A DNA stretch of 64,000 nucleotides from the NCBI GenBank assembly GCA_963169745.1, contig CAUJCU010000024.1, positions 1 through 64,000 of the forward strand, given 5' to 3'. Numbering within the stretch: the stretch's first letter is position 1; each line of letters opens with the position of its first letter. The position numbers and the translations under genes were made by a program. A model generated the notes under the pieces. It saw only the letters and a list, made by a program, of their open reading frames with translations. It had not been told where the DNA came from and ran no database searches. Shown here in pieces: positions 27,459 through 36,600 of this stretch. This DNA comes from Bacteroidota bacterium. GTDB lineage: Bacteria; Bacteroidota; Bacteroidia; UBA4408.

Positions 27459-28541
27459 ATGATATCAAACATTGGTTTAAAGCTTAAAGTTATAGCTCTT
27501 AGTGCTTTAGTTACAAGTTCGGTAATAGCCGGAAACTCAGATCGTGCCGGTCAGGCTGGAGGAACTCAGTTACTTATTAATCCTTTTACGAGAAGTTCGG
27601 GCTGGGGAAGTGCTAATTCTGCCTCAGTTATGGGTTTAGAAGCACAATACTTAAATGTTGCCGGTTTGGCACATGTTGAAAAAACAGAATTATTAGTAGC
27701 ACGTACAAATTGGCTTGGGGGCACAGGAACAAAAATAAATTCTTTTGGATTTAGTCAAAAAATGGGCAATGCCAGCGCATTGGCTTTTGGCGTAATGTCA
27801 ATGGATTTTGGCGATATTCCAGTTACAACGGTAGAGCAACCTGAAGGAAATTTAGGAACTTTTAAACCTCAATTTTTAAACTTAAATTTAAGTTACGCTA
27901 AAGAGTTTTCAAACAGCATTTTTGGAGGAATTAATGTAAAAGTTATTTCTGAAAGTATTGCTAATATGAAGGCCAGCGGTATTTGCTTTGATGGGGGCAT
28001 TCAATATGTTACAAGTTTTGGGAAAGACAAAGAGTTAAAAAGAAAAAATGTACATTTTGGTATTTCGTTAAAAAATGTGGGACCACAAGTAAGGTATCGT
28101 GGTGATGGATTGGCAGTTAAAGGTTCTATATTGTCAACCGGAGCTCCACAAACATTTGAAATGCGCTCTCAAGAATATGATTTACCATCTATGGTTAACA
28201 TAGGAGCTGCTTATGACTATTATTTCAGCAAGGAAAATAATGACCAACGCCTTACTGCTGCTCTTAACTTTACTTCTAATTCTTTTACACAGGATCAATT
28301 CAGTTTAGGGTTTGAGTATGGTTACAAACAATTATTTATGTTGCGAGCCGGAATGGTTTATGAAAAAGGAATCTTTAATGCCGACAACCGAAAAACAGCC
28401 TTAACCGGACCTACTGCCGGATTTACTTTTGATGCACCACTAGGCAAAGCGAGTACTCGTAAATTTGGTATTGATTATGCCTATCGTATGACTAGCATTT
28501 TTGCCTCAGTTCACACTATAGGCTTACGCTTAAAGCTCTAA
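27459..28541 (+). CDS. PorV/PorQ-family outer-membrane protein
   Basis: A 360-aa exported protein of the PorV/PorQ (FadL-like 14-strand barrel) family. PorV carries T9SS cargo from the translocon to the attachment complex. Visible features are a signal peptide ending VIAGNS, the family start GGTQLLINPFTRSSGWGSANSA and YLNVAGLAHVEKTELLVARTNWLGG, strands such as SALAFGVMSMDFGDIPVTT, and the terminal strand FASVHTIGLRLKL. It starts 21 bases after the secreted-protein stop and is the last gene of the operon. Because it sits with its apparent cargo, it may be a dedicated paralogue rather than the general PorV. Confidence 0.85.
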   Translation: MISNIGLKLKVIALSALVTSSVIAGNSDRAGQAGGTQLLINPFTRSSGWGSANSASVMGLEAQYLNVAGLAHVEKTELLVARTNWLGGTGTKINSFGFSQKMGNASALAFGVMSMDFGDIPVTTVEQPEGNLGTFKPQFLNLNLSYAKEFSNSIFGGINVKVISESIANMKASGICFDGGIQYVTSFGKDKELKRKNVHFGISLKNVGPQVRYRGDGLAVKGSILSTGAPQTFEMRSQEYDLPSMVNIGAAYDYYFSKENNDQRLTAALNFTSNSFTQDQFSLGFEYGYKQLFMLRAGMVYEKGIFNADNRKTALTGPTAGFTFDAPLGKASTRKFGIDYAYRMTSIFASVHTIGLRLKL

Positions 28542-28568
28542 TTAGTTAACTTTGACACTTTATATAGG

Positions 28569-28600
28569 GAGTCCCGGTTTTATAACCGGGATTCTTTTTA
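28569..28600 (+). terminator. Intrinsic terminator after the TonB receptor/PorV-like operon
   Basis: An 11-bp stem with one G-T wobble (GAGTCCCGGTT at 28569-28579 pairing with AACCGGGATTC at 28584-28594) encloses a 4-base loop and is followed by a T-rich tract. It lies 27 bases after the PorV-like stop. Confidence 0.88.
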
Positions 28601-28627
28601 TTTACAAACGTATTATAATTTAAAAGT

Positions 28628-29107
28628 ATGGCACAAATTACTTATGTAACCGAAGAAGGATTACGTAAAATGCAAGAAGAATTACACTACCTCAAGTCTA
28701 AAGAAAGACCGCATATTTCGAATCAAATTGCTGAAGCTAGAGATAAAGGAGACCTTTCCGAAAATGCCGAGTACGATGCTGCAAAAGAGGCACAAGGTCT
28801 ATTAGAATTAAAAATTTCTAAATTAGAAGATGCCATTAGCAATGCAAGGGTTATTGATGAGTCAAAATTAGACACTTCTAAAGTATTAATATTGAGTACC
28901 GTTAAACTTCGAAACTTAACCACTAAAACAGACTTAACATATACTTTAGTTCCGGAACGAGAAGCCAATCTAAAAGCTGGGAAAATATCTGTAGATTCCC
29001 CGATAGGGAAAGGCTTGTTAGGAAAAAAGCAAGGAGAAGTTGCTGAAATAAAAGTTCCTTCAGGAGCTCTAATGAAGTTTGAAATAATCGAAGTTAGTAG
29101 AGTATAA
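28628..29107 (+). CDS. greA: Transcription elongation factor GreA
   Basis: A 159-aa factor that rescues backtracked RNA polymerase. The N-terminal coiled coil carries the acidic tip DLSENAEYDAAKE (about residues 39-51). The C-terminal FKBP-like domain includes VDSPIGKGLLGKKQGEVAEIKVP. The length is standard. It starts just after the terminator of the preceding operon and is followed after one base by the HIT gene. Confidence 0.97.
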   Translation: MAQITYVTEEGLRKMQEELHYLKSKERPHISNQIAEARDKGDLSENAEYDAAKEAQGLLELKISKLEDAISNARVIDESKLDTSKVLILSTVKLRNLTTKTDLTYTLVPEREANLKAGKISVDSPIGKGLLGKKQGEVAEIKVPSGALMKFEIIEVSRV

Positions 29108-29108
29108 T

Positions 29109-29501
29109 ATGAGCACCCTGTTTACAAAAATTATTAAAGGAGAGATACCTTGTCATAAAGTTGCTGAGGACGAGAGTTATTTTGCTTTTCTTGATATTTC
29201 ACCCTTAAAGGCAGGACATACTTTGGTTATTCCCAAAAAGGAAATAGACTATATCTTTGATATGGAACAAATGGAATATCAAGGTCTAATGAAATTTGCA
29301 AAAACACTTGCAGTGGCTATAAAAATGGCTTTCCCATGTAAGAAAATCGGCATGAGTGTGGTAGGGCTTGAAGTACCCCATGCTCATATTCATTTAATTC
29401 CTATAAACGGGGTATCTGATATGAATTTTAGTGCAACAAAAATGCCACGTTCTACCGAACAACTGAACAAAGATGCAGCATTAATTAAAAGTTTTTTATA
29501 G
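29109..29501 (+). CDS. HIT-family nucleotide-binding protein
   Basis: A 130-aa histidine-triad hydrolase/transferase. The catalytic motif is PHAHIHLIP (about residues 89-97), fitting H-x-H-x-H. The N-terminus TLFTKIIKGEIPCHKVAEDE and DISPLKAGHTLVIPKKEID is typical of the Hint/HinT branch that hydrolyses AMP-linked substrates. The start is one base after the greA stop, so the two are translated from one message. Confidence 0.94.
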   Translation: MSTLFTKIIKGEIPCHKVAEDESYFAFLDISPLKAGHTLVIPKKEIDYIFDMEQMEYQGLMKFAKTLAVAIKMAFPCKKIGMSVVGLEVPHAHIHLIPINGVSDMNFSATKMPRSTEQLNKDAALIKSFL

Positions 29502-29555
29502 AACAAGATTTTATTAAAAAACGATTACCACCTCAAAGTATTCATTGTTTTTTAT

Positions 29556-29573
29556 TTCAAATGCGTATTTGAA
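29556..29573. promoter_or_regulatory. Small inverted repeat upstream of murI
   Basis: TTCAAAT and ATTTGAA are perfect 7-bp complements around a 4-base centre, 27 bases before the murI ATG, next to a weak -7-like TATCTTCG (29575-29582). It could be an operator, but AT-rich chance is a real possibility. Confidence 0.25.
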
Positions 29574-29600
29574 CTATCTTCGTTTAATAATTCCAACACC

Positions 29601-30434
29601 ATGTTGAAAGCATCTAAGTATAAAAAAAGTGAACAAGCTATTGGTATTTTTGATTCGGGAATTGGCGGACTTACAGTAGCCAATGCCATACATGATATTT
29701 TACCGAATGAACAATTAATTTATTTTGGTGACACGGCTCACTTTCCTTACGGAGAGAAGTCAGCTGATGCCATTAAGTACTACGCTTTGCGCATCAGTGA
29801 CTTTTTATTAAAACAAAATTGTAAAATGATTGTTATTGCGTGCAATACGGCATCTTCTGTAGCTTTTCATGTGGTAAAGCAACATGTGGGGGTTAAAGCT
29901 ATTGTTATAAATGTTATTGAGCCAGTAGCAAACCGAGTAGCAGCCTTATATCAACAAGGGAAAATAGGGGTAATTGCAACAAAAGGAACGGTTAAAAGTG
30001 ATATTTATTCCCAAAAGTTAAAAGAGTTAAACCCCCAACTTCAGGTAACTTCATTGGCTACACCGCTTCTTGCCCCTATGATTGAAGAAGGTTTTTTTAA
30101 TAATAAAATAAGTAAAACCATTATCTATAGCTACTTAAGTAATTCGAAGCTTAAAAAAATTGATGCCTTAATTCTAGCTTGCACGCATTATCCGCTAATA
30201 AGAGCTGAGATTGAAGAGTACTATAAACAAAAGGTAAAAATTATTGACAGTGCCGAAATAGTAGCCGAACGTGTTTTTAACCAATTGACAGAAAATCGAC
30301 TCTTAAACACAACAAGAATATTAAGAAGCAAATTTTATGTAAGTGACTATACGGAGTCATTTGCCAAAAGCACTAAAATATTTTATAAGGACAAGGTAGT
30401 TCTCGAAAAAAACACATTATGGGAGAATGAATAA
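29601..30434 (+). CDS. murI: Glutamate racemase
   Basis: A cytoplasmic enzyme making D-glutamate for peptidoglycan, 277 aa. Signature segments are IGIFDSGIGGLTVANAI (about residues 14-30), IYFGDTAHFPYGEKS, the first catalytic Cys in IACNTASS (about 80-87) and the second in ACTHYPLI (about 193-200). Both Cys are present, so the two-base mechanism is intact. It converges on the RNase G gene with a 44-base gap that holds no clear terminator. Confidence 0.96.
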   Translation: MLKASKYKKSEQAIGIFDSGIGGLTVANAIHDILPNEQLIYFGDTAHFPYGEKSADAIKYYALRISDFLLKQNCKMIVIACNTASSVAFHVVKQHVGVKAIVINVIEPVANRVAALYQQGKIGVIATKGTVKSDIYSQKLKELNPQLQVTSLATPLLAPMIEEGFFNNKISKTIIYSYLSNSKLKKIDALILACTHYPLIRAEIEEYYKQKVKIIDSAEIVAERVFNQLTENRLLNTTRILRSKFYVSDYTESFAKSTKIFYKDKVVLEKNTLWENE

Positions 30435-30478
30435 CTTGAAAACAGACCAAGTAAATTAATTAAGGAATACAGAGATAT

Positions 30479-32029
30479 TTAAAGCTTAATTTCTTCCTGA
30501 TCGTTATTTAAAAAGCGATATTCCAGAATACTGTATGAGCTAATAGGAACTATCTTAATCCACCTTTTGTATCTCATAAACCACTGTACTCTTTTTGAAA
30601 TTAATCCTTTTGTGAAAAATGCTGCTAAATAAGGATTTGTGTGGAGTTCAATATTTTTTTCGTTTTGTTCTTTGAGCACAAATCTTAGGTTATTCTCAAC
30701 CTCATCAGCCAAAAGTACAGTAGAGGTAACCTCTCCACTTCCTAAGCAAACCGGGCATTTTTCGGCTGTGTTAACGTTCATTTCAGGACGTACTCTTTGC
30801 CGTGTTATTTGAACTAATCCAAATTTTGTTGGAGGAAGTATTTGATGACGAGCACGGTCATTACGCATTTCGTCTTTTAACTTTTGATATAAAGTATTTC
30901 TGTTCTCCGTACTATTCATATCAATAAAGTCAATCACAATAATCCCTCCCATATCACGCAAACGGAGTTGTCGGGCTACTTCAACAGCGGCATCTAGATT
31001 AACCTCCAAGGCGTTTATTTCTTGTGAATTATCACTTTTTGACCGATGTCCACTGTTCACATCAATAACGTGCATAGCCTCTGTATGCTCAATAATAAGA
31101 TAGGCTCCTGTTCTCATTGGAACAGTTTTTCCAAAGGAACTTTTAATTTGCTTCTCAATACCAAAATGCTCAAAAATGGGAAGCTTCCCTTTGTATAATT
31201 TTAGAATATCCTTTTTGTCGGGAGCAATATTATGCAGATAGCTTTTTATTTCATCATATAATGCTTCATTGTCAACCTGTATGTTATGAAAATTAGGGTT
31301 TAAAATGTCTCTAAGAATAGCTGAAGTTCGGTCAATCTCACCTAATAATTTTTTAGTAGGTTGAGCCGTTTTCAACATCTCATAGATGGATTCCCATTTC
31401 TTCATCAAATCATGTAAATCGGCTTCTATTTCAGTTACTGTTTTATTTTCAGCAACGGTGCGCACAATAATACCAAAATGCTTGGGCTTTATTCCTTGAA
31501 GAATTTTTCGCAAGCGATCACGTTCTTCAGCATTTTTTATTTTTTGTGATACAGAAACTTTTTCGGCAAACGGAATGAGTACAATATAACGTCCTGCAAA
31601 TGATAATTCAGAGGTAATCCGTGGTCCCTTTGTGGAAATAGGTTCTTTAGCAATTTGAACAACAACCAAATTTTGATTGTTTAATACTTGTGAAATTTTT
31701 CCTGTTTTTTCAATATCTGGCTCAATATGAAATTGATTTAGCTTCGCCTCCTTTTGAGAGCCATTCAAAACTTTCTTTGTAAACGAACTTAATGAGGAGA
31801 ATTGTGGCCCTAAATCAAGGTAGTGTAAAAAAGCATCCTTTTCGTATCCTACATCAATAAAAGCTGCATTTAAGCCGGGCATAATTTTCTTAACTTTACC
31901 CAAATAAACATCACCTACAGCAAAATTGCTGTTGTGCTTTTCTTTGTGAAGTTCTTGCAAACGCTTGTCATTTAACAAAGCAATTTGCACTTCAGCAGCC
32001 GAAGATTCAATTATCAACTCGTATTGCAA
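30479..32029 (-). CDS. rng: Ribonuclease G/E family protein, TTG start
   Basis: An endoribonuclease of the RNase E/G family for rRNA/mRNA processing, 516 aa (catalytic part only, the RNase G form). An S1 domain lies near residues 38-130 (FAVGDVYLGKVKKIMPGLNAAFIDVG). The DNase I-like core has the metal-binding aspartates in HVIDVNSGH (about 322) and GIIVIDFIDM (about 366). The zinc-link CPVC segment is at about 425. The start is TTG at 32027-32029 (reading LQYELIIESS, which matches family N-termini); an in-frame TAA lies five codons upstream and no ATG is available. Confidence 0.95.
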   Translation of the reverse strand: MQYELIIESSAAEVQIALLNDKRLQELHKEKHNSNFAVGDVYLGKVKKIMPGLNAAFIDVGYEKDAFLHYLDLGPQFSSLSSFTKKVLNGSQKEAKLNQFHIEPDIEKTGKISQVLNNQNLVVVQIAKEPISTKGPRITSELSFAGRYIVLIPFAEKVSVSQKIKNAEERDRLRKILQGIKPKHFGIIVRTVAENKTVTEIEADLHDLMKKWESIYEMLKTAQPTKKLLGEIDRTSAILRDILNPNFHNIQVDNEALYDEIKSYLHNIAPDKKDILKLYKGKLPIFEHFGIEKQIKSSFGKTVPMRTGAYLIIEHTEAMHVIDVNSGHRSKSDNSQEINALEVNLDAAVEVARQLRLRDMGGIIVIDFIDMNSTENRNTLYQKLKDEMRNDRARHQILPPTKFGLVQITRQRVRPEMNVNTAEKCPVCLGSGEVTSTVLLADEVENNLRFVLKEQNEKNIELHTNPYLAAFFTKGLISKRVQWFMRYKRWIKIVPISSYSILEYRFLNNDQEEIKL

Positions 32030-32162
32030 AACTAAAAAATTTTAAACTATAAAATAACAAGCACAACCCAGTCCAAAGCAAGATTTATGCATTAACTCTT
32101 GCTTTAGAGCAAATTTATTTGCTAATATTTATAAGGCTGTTAAGCCACAAGAGGGAAAATTT

Positions 32163-32252
32163 TTATTTCTTCTTGTGTCTATTCTTTCTTAGACGCTTTT
32201 TACGTTTGTGTGTGGCAATTTTATGCCTTTTTCTTTTCTTTCCGCTTGGCAT
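32163..32252 (-). CDS. 29-residue basic ribosomal-type protein (AURKAIP1/COX24-like)
   Basis: A very small minus-strand gene runs from ATG 32250-32252 to TAA 32163-32165 and encodes MPSGKKRKRHKIATHKRKKR plus nine further basic residues (LRKNRHKKK). Sixteen of 29 residues are Lys or Arg. The pattern GKKRKRHK-ATHKRKKRLRKNRHKK matches the small Bacteroidota proteins assigned to the AURKAIP1/COX24 family, relatives of mitochondrial ribosomal protein mS38, so a small-subunit ribosomal role is likely. It starts 12 bases after the TPR gene stop and precedes rng, fitting a translation/RNA-processing operon. It is easily missed because of its length. Confidence 0.82.
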   Translation of the reverse strand: MPSGKKRKRHKIATHKRKKRLRKNRHKKK

Positions 32253-32264
32253 GTTAATAGGTTT

Positions 32265-33080
32265 TTAATGTTTTTTTAATTCGCTTATAAACTGCTCAAC
32301 TTGTTTGTTGATTGTAATATCGTTACTTTTTTTCATGTATTTCTCAAGCATTTCTATTGCTTGTTCTTTCTTTCCCCAGTCGGCATAAACTTGACCTAAA
32401 TAAATATAGGCTTCTATGTAATCAGGTTTAATTTGTAAAATTCTCAAAAATCGATCCGCTGCTTTTTCCATTTGCCCGCTTTGCAAGGCAAAAACGCCTA
32501 ATTGAATATGCGCGTTAATGTAGGTTGAGTCTTTCTCCAATACGTTTTTTAAAATGGTAATTCCTTCCATTGGTTGAGAACCCCCTTCTACATAGCAAGT
32601 TCCAAGCATTGTTGCCGCTTCTAAATCACTATTGTTTAGCTGTGTAGCTTTATCTAAGCACTGAGTAGCATGGGCATAAAGGGTAGCTGTCAAATGTTGT
32701 GGTTCAAAACGAGTAGCTTTATAAAACAGCGTCCCAGCTTTTTTCCATGATTCGCTATTGGGTTGCATTTGAGCATTTTTTTCTAAAAAAAACGCAGCTA
32801 CAGTAGCACTTTTTGGGAGTACAACTGTTACAATAGAATCAAAAGACGAGGCCTTGTTTTCTGCCTGCAGTTTATTGATAAGCTCAATAGTTACAGAATC
32901 AAATGTTTTTAGGACACTATCACTGTATGTTTTTAGATCAACCATACTCGCTTTAGCTTCTGTTAAAGATGCTTCTTTCTTTTGAGTCGGTTTCCCTTTC
33001 TTATTTCCAAAATATAAAAGAACGGTTAGGGCAAATATACCTAAAATAACAAGTGCATATAAGTTTTTAGAGCTTGTCAT
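32265..33080 (-). CDS. Membrane-anchored tetratricopeptide-repeat protein
   Basis: A 271-aa protein with one N-terminal membrane helix (about residues 8-24, LYALVILGIFALTVLLYFG), a Lys-rich linker, and TPR units in the C-terminal half. TPR units are visible around DLEAATMLGTCYVEGG, YINAHIQLGVFALQSGQMEKAADRFLRI and YIEAYIYLGQVYADWGKKEQAIEMLEKYM. The TPR half should face the periplasm or cytoplasm as a protein-docking surface; the partner is unknown. It begins immediately after the HU stop codon with no gap, showing tight co-transcription. Confidence 0.88.
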   Translation of the reverse strand: MTSSKNLYALVILGIFALTVLLYFGNKKGKPTQKKEASLTEAKASMVDLKTYSDSVLKTFDSVTIELINKLQAENKASSFDSIVTVVLPKSATVAAFFLEKNAQMQPNSESWKKAGTLFYKATRFEPQHLTATLYAHATQCLDKATQLNNSDLEAATMLGTCYVEGGSQPMEGITILKNVLEKDSTYINAHIQLGVFALQSGQMEKAADRFLRILQIKPDYIEAYIYLGQVYADWGKKEQAIEMLEKYMKKSNDITINKQVEQFISELKKH

Positions 33081-33371
33081 TTATTTTGCTTTTGGCGCAT
33101 TTTTTACGCGCTCTACAAATGTTTTGGCAGGTTTAAATGCCGGAATATTATGAGCCGGAATAATTACTGCTGTGTTTTTTGAAATATTTCTTCCTGTTTT
33201 TTCAGCTCTTCTTTTTACAATAAAACTGCCAAACCCTCTTAAATACACGTTTTCTCCATTGATTACTGATTGCTTAAGGCTCTTCATTAAAGTTTCAACA
33301 ACGGTTTGTACTTCCATTTTCTCGATTCCGGTTTTTGCGGCAATTTCGTTTACAAGATCTGCTTTTGTCAT
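33081..33371 (-). CDS. HU/IHF-family DNA-binding protein
   Basis: A 96-aa nucleoid protein that bends DNA as a dimer. The helical N-terminus MTKADLVNEIAAKTGI, the GENVYLRGFGSFIVKRRAEKTGRN core and the beta-arm with the HNIPAFKPAKTF segment are classic. The arm contains the IPAFKP motif with the intercalating proline. It heads a minus-strand operon (HU, TPR, 29-aa basic protein, probably rng) under a strong promoter match. Confidence 0.95.
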   Translation of the reverse strand: MTKADLVNEIAAKTGIEKMEVQTVVETLMKSLKQSVINGENVYLRGFGSFIVKRRAEKTGRNISKNTAVIIPAHNIPAFKPAKTFVERVKNAPKAK

Positions 33372-33428
33372 AATTTTTGTAAGTTATTGTTTATTATATA
33401 CTTAATATTAGTTTCATATTTGGGGCTG

Positions 33429-33460
33429 CAAAGATAACTTATTTTATTATACCCCCAAAA
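33429..33460 (-). promoter_or_regulatory. Strong Bacteroidota promoter for the HU operon
   Basis: On the minus strand, TTTTG (33460-33456), exactly 19 bases, then TATCTTTG (33436-33429) match the TTTG-N19-TAnnTTTG consensus with no mismatch. The ATG at 33371 implies a leader of roughly 50 bases. Confidence 0.8.
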
Positions 33461-33470
33461 GTGGATTTGA

Positions 33471-33493
33471 TTTTTATGTTCGCAACATAAAAA
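33471..33493. promoter_or_regulatory. Perfect 10-bp inverted repeat upstream of the HU promoter
   Basis: TTTTTATGTT and AACATAAAAA pair perfectly around a CGC centre. It sits 10 bases upstream of the HU -33 element. It is AT-only in the stem and lacks a T-tract after it in the minus direction, so an operator is more likely than a terminator. Confidence 0.4.
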
Positions 33494-33662
33494 AAACTAC
33501 GATTTCTTCATTTACTTTTTTAATAGAATTACATTAAACAAGAATAGGAAACATAATTACAGTAGTTTCTGTGGCTTTTTAAAGAGAATCAGTTTTGTTG
33601 TGAAACTCCTCTTATCTGTAAAATATGATCACTATTTTTATTGTTATTACCAATTTGTGAAT

Positions 33663-36600
33663 CTACATAGGATATGATTCTCCTAACTTTTTAAACTTCT
33701 CTTCCAGTTCTTTGGCAAGGGTTTCTTGTTTGTACATCCGGGCTACCTGTCCTAAGCGTTGCATCACAGCCATAGCTTGTTGCCTTTCGGTGTCAATACT
33801 CTCGGCCATTTTACCTTTAAATCGGAAATAGTACTTCAAATCATCTTCGTATATTTTTGCAAGTTCTTTGAGTAATGCAGTTCCTTCGTTGGTCATATCC
33901 AATTTAAAATATGCTTCAGCAACAGGGAGTATAAAATAGTTATACGGAATATTTTTTTGGGGCATTTCTTGCATACATTTCTCTAATGCCTTCTTCGCCT
34001 GATCTTTCTTCCCTTCTGCAATTAAGGCTTCGGCCAAACGAGCAAAATTGTTTCGCAAGTTCATTGTCATTCTTAGATTATTTTCATCCATATAAATTCC
34101 ATCATTACTCATTCCGCCCCATTTAAACTTAGTCATCATATTCTGAAACATGATTTCTGTATTTGCTTTTCCGGTTTGCCCATCCGTGTTTATCATACGC
34201 ATAGGAACAAAACGATAAGCAAGACCTTCTAATTGGAAGTATGGCTCTAAATTCATATAGGCATCATCTCCTACGGTAACAGCAAAGTATATGGGTCTTT
34301 TCCATTTATTTGTTGAAATGATATCCATAATCATCAATTCGTTTTTCATTACGTATTGCTTCGTAATGTTCCAAGGTATAGCTTTTAATATTTGACTTTC
34401 CATTCCTTTGGGAACAGTCCCATTATTAACTACAGTAGCACTATCAACCGGGATAAGAACTTTTCCAGTGGGTAAATAACTGAGTTCTGATCCACTTTGA
34501 GTTTGAATTTTGGCTTGGGGATCTTCGCTCCCAACAAATTCCATAAGCTGGTGAATACTGTAATATTTAGTACTGTCTTTGATAATATTGGGGTTGAAGT
34601 AAACCGGAACATAATCTCTTGTTCCTTGACGGTATTGAGCTTCTGTGAGTGTAAGTGGAACCGGGTCTGAATCATAGGCTTTCCTTCTGAGTTGTTCTAT
34701 ATACCAATCGGTATTAGACAGACTTAGGTTAACTACTCTGATATCTGTTCTTATTCCTTCAACCTCCTGAGCATACCATAAAGGGAATGTATCATTGTCG
34801 CCATTGGTAAACAAAATAGCATTGGGAGCACAAGAATTCAGATAATTGGCGGCAAAGTCACGTGCCGTATAGCGATTACTTCGGTCATGGTCATCCCACC
34901 CATCTTTAGCCATGATTACCGGAGCGGCTAATAAACCTGTAATAGTTGCTAAAACAGTGGCAGTTTGAGCCGGAATTTTTTTGGAAAAGAAATCATAAAG
35001 AGCATAAACACCTAATCCAATCCATATAGCAAAGGCATAGAATGAGCCCACATAAGCATAATCTCGTTCACGAGGTTGATAGGGTGTATTATTTAGATAA
35101 ACCACAATGGCAATACCCGTGAGGAGAAACAATAGAAAAACGATGAACCCATTAAGCTTATCACGTTTAAAATGGTAAAACAAGCCCATCAATCCTAAAA
35201 TTAAGGGTAATAAATAAAAACGATTGTAGCCCTTATTTGAAGTCATACTAGATGGCAGGTTTTCTTGAGGGCCTAAGCGTATAGCGTCTAGAGGTGCTAC
35301 TCCACTTATCCAATTTCCTTTTAGAACTCCACCATGACCTTGTATGTCATTTTGCCGTCCGGCAAAGTTCCACATAAAATAACGGGCATACATGTGTCCA
35401 AGCTGATATCTGAAAAAGAATTTCAAATTTTCACCAAATGTTGGTTTCATTATTGTTTTAGATTCACCATTCTGATCAGTATATGTAACCGGTGTACCTT
35501 GTCCATCGGTCCAATTTCTATATCCAGTAATATGGTTTCGTTGATCGCTATACATACGAGGGAAAATAGTAGAAAAACGGCTGTCATAATTTGGAATACT
35601 ATTCTTTTTATCTTGGGTTATAACATATTTTCCTTTTGCAGCATCTTTGGTATAAACTGGTTTTCCATCGCTGTAAGGTTGTGCAGCATCTAAAGGGGCA
35701 TTGTAATATTGCCCATATAAAATAGGCCAATCACCATATTGCTCGCGTGTTAAATAAGCTAACATATTAATTGCATTTTCTGGATTATTTTCATCCATAG
35801 GGGGGTTAGCTTGTGAGCGGATAATTAAAGTAAAGAATGAGGAATACCCAATCAGCACCATAACAATAGCAAGGATACCGGTATTTAGTTCAGGCTTGTT
35901 TTTCTTATGTGTGTACCATAGCCCCCATATAGAGGCTGCAATTAACAGAGCAAAGTAAAACAGTGTCCCCGAATTAAAAGGTAAACCTAAACTATTTACA
36001 AAAAACAATTCAAATTTTGCTGCCCAGCTTACAATTCCCGGAATAATACCGGCCTGTACAATACCTAAAGTGGCAACAGCAATGAAGAATGCCAATACGA
36101 ACCCTTTACGGGTAACATTATATCGTTTAAAATAATATACAAAAACAATTGCAGGAATTGCTAATAAATTTAATAAGTGCACACCAATAGAAAGGCCTAT
36201 GAGAAAGGCAATAAGAATAATCCAACGTAAGCTATGAGGTTCATCGGCAACTTCTTCCCATTTTAAGATAGCCCAAAAAACAATGGCCGTGAAGAACGAT
36301 GACATGGCATAAACCTCACCTTCTACTGCCGAAAACCAAAATGAATCAGAAAAAGTATAAGCTAATCCTCCTACTAACCCGCAGCTCATAATCAGCATTA
36401 TTTTTTGGTTGTTAAGTTCACCACTTTGTAGGGTAATTTTTTTAGCAAATGCCGTAATAGTCCAAAATAGAAATAAAATAGTAAGTGCGCTGCATATAGC
36501 ATTCATCGAATTAATCATTCGTGCGGCACCATGGTGGTCAGAAAATAAAGTAAAAAATCTTCCAATAAGGTTAAATAACGGGGCTCCGGGTGGATGTCCA

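Larger units (their letters stand above)
33372..33662. other. Intergenic region with HU promoter and palindrome
   Basis: This 291-base region lies between the HU start and the DUF2723 stop, both on the minus strand. It holds the HU promoter (33429-33460) and a 10-bp inverted repeat (33471-33493). The remainder up to 33662 shows no reading frame, RNA gene or clear terminator. Confidence 0.6.
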
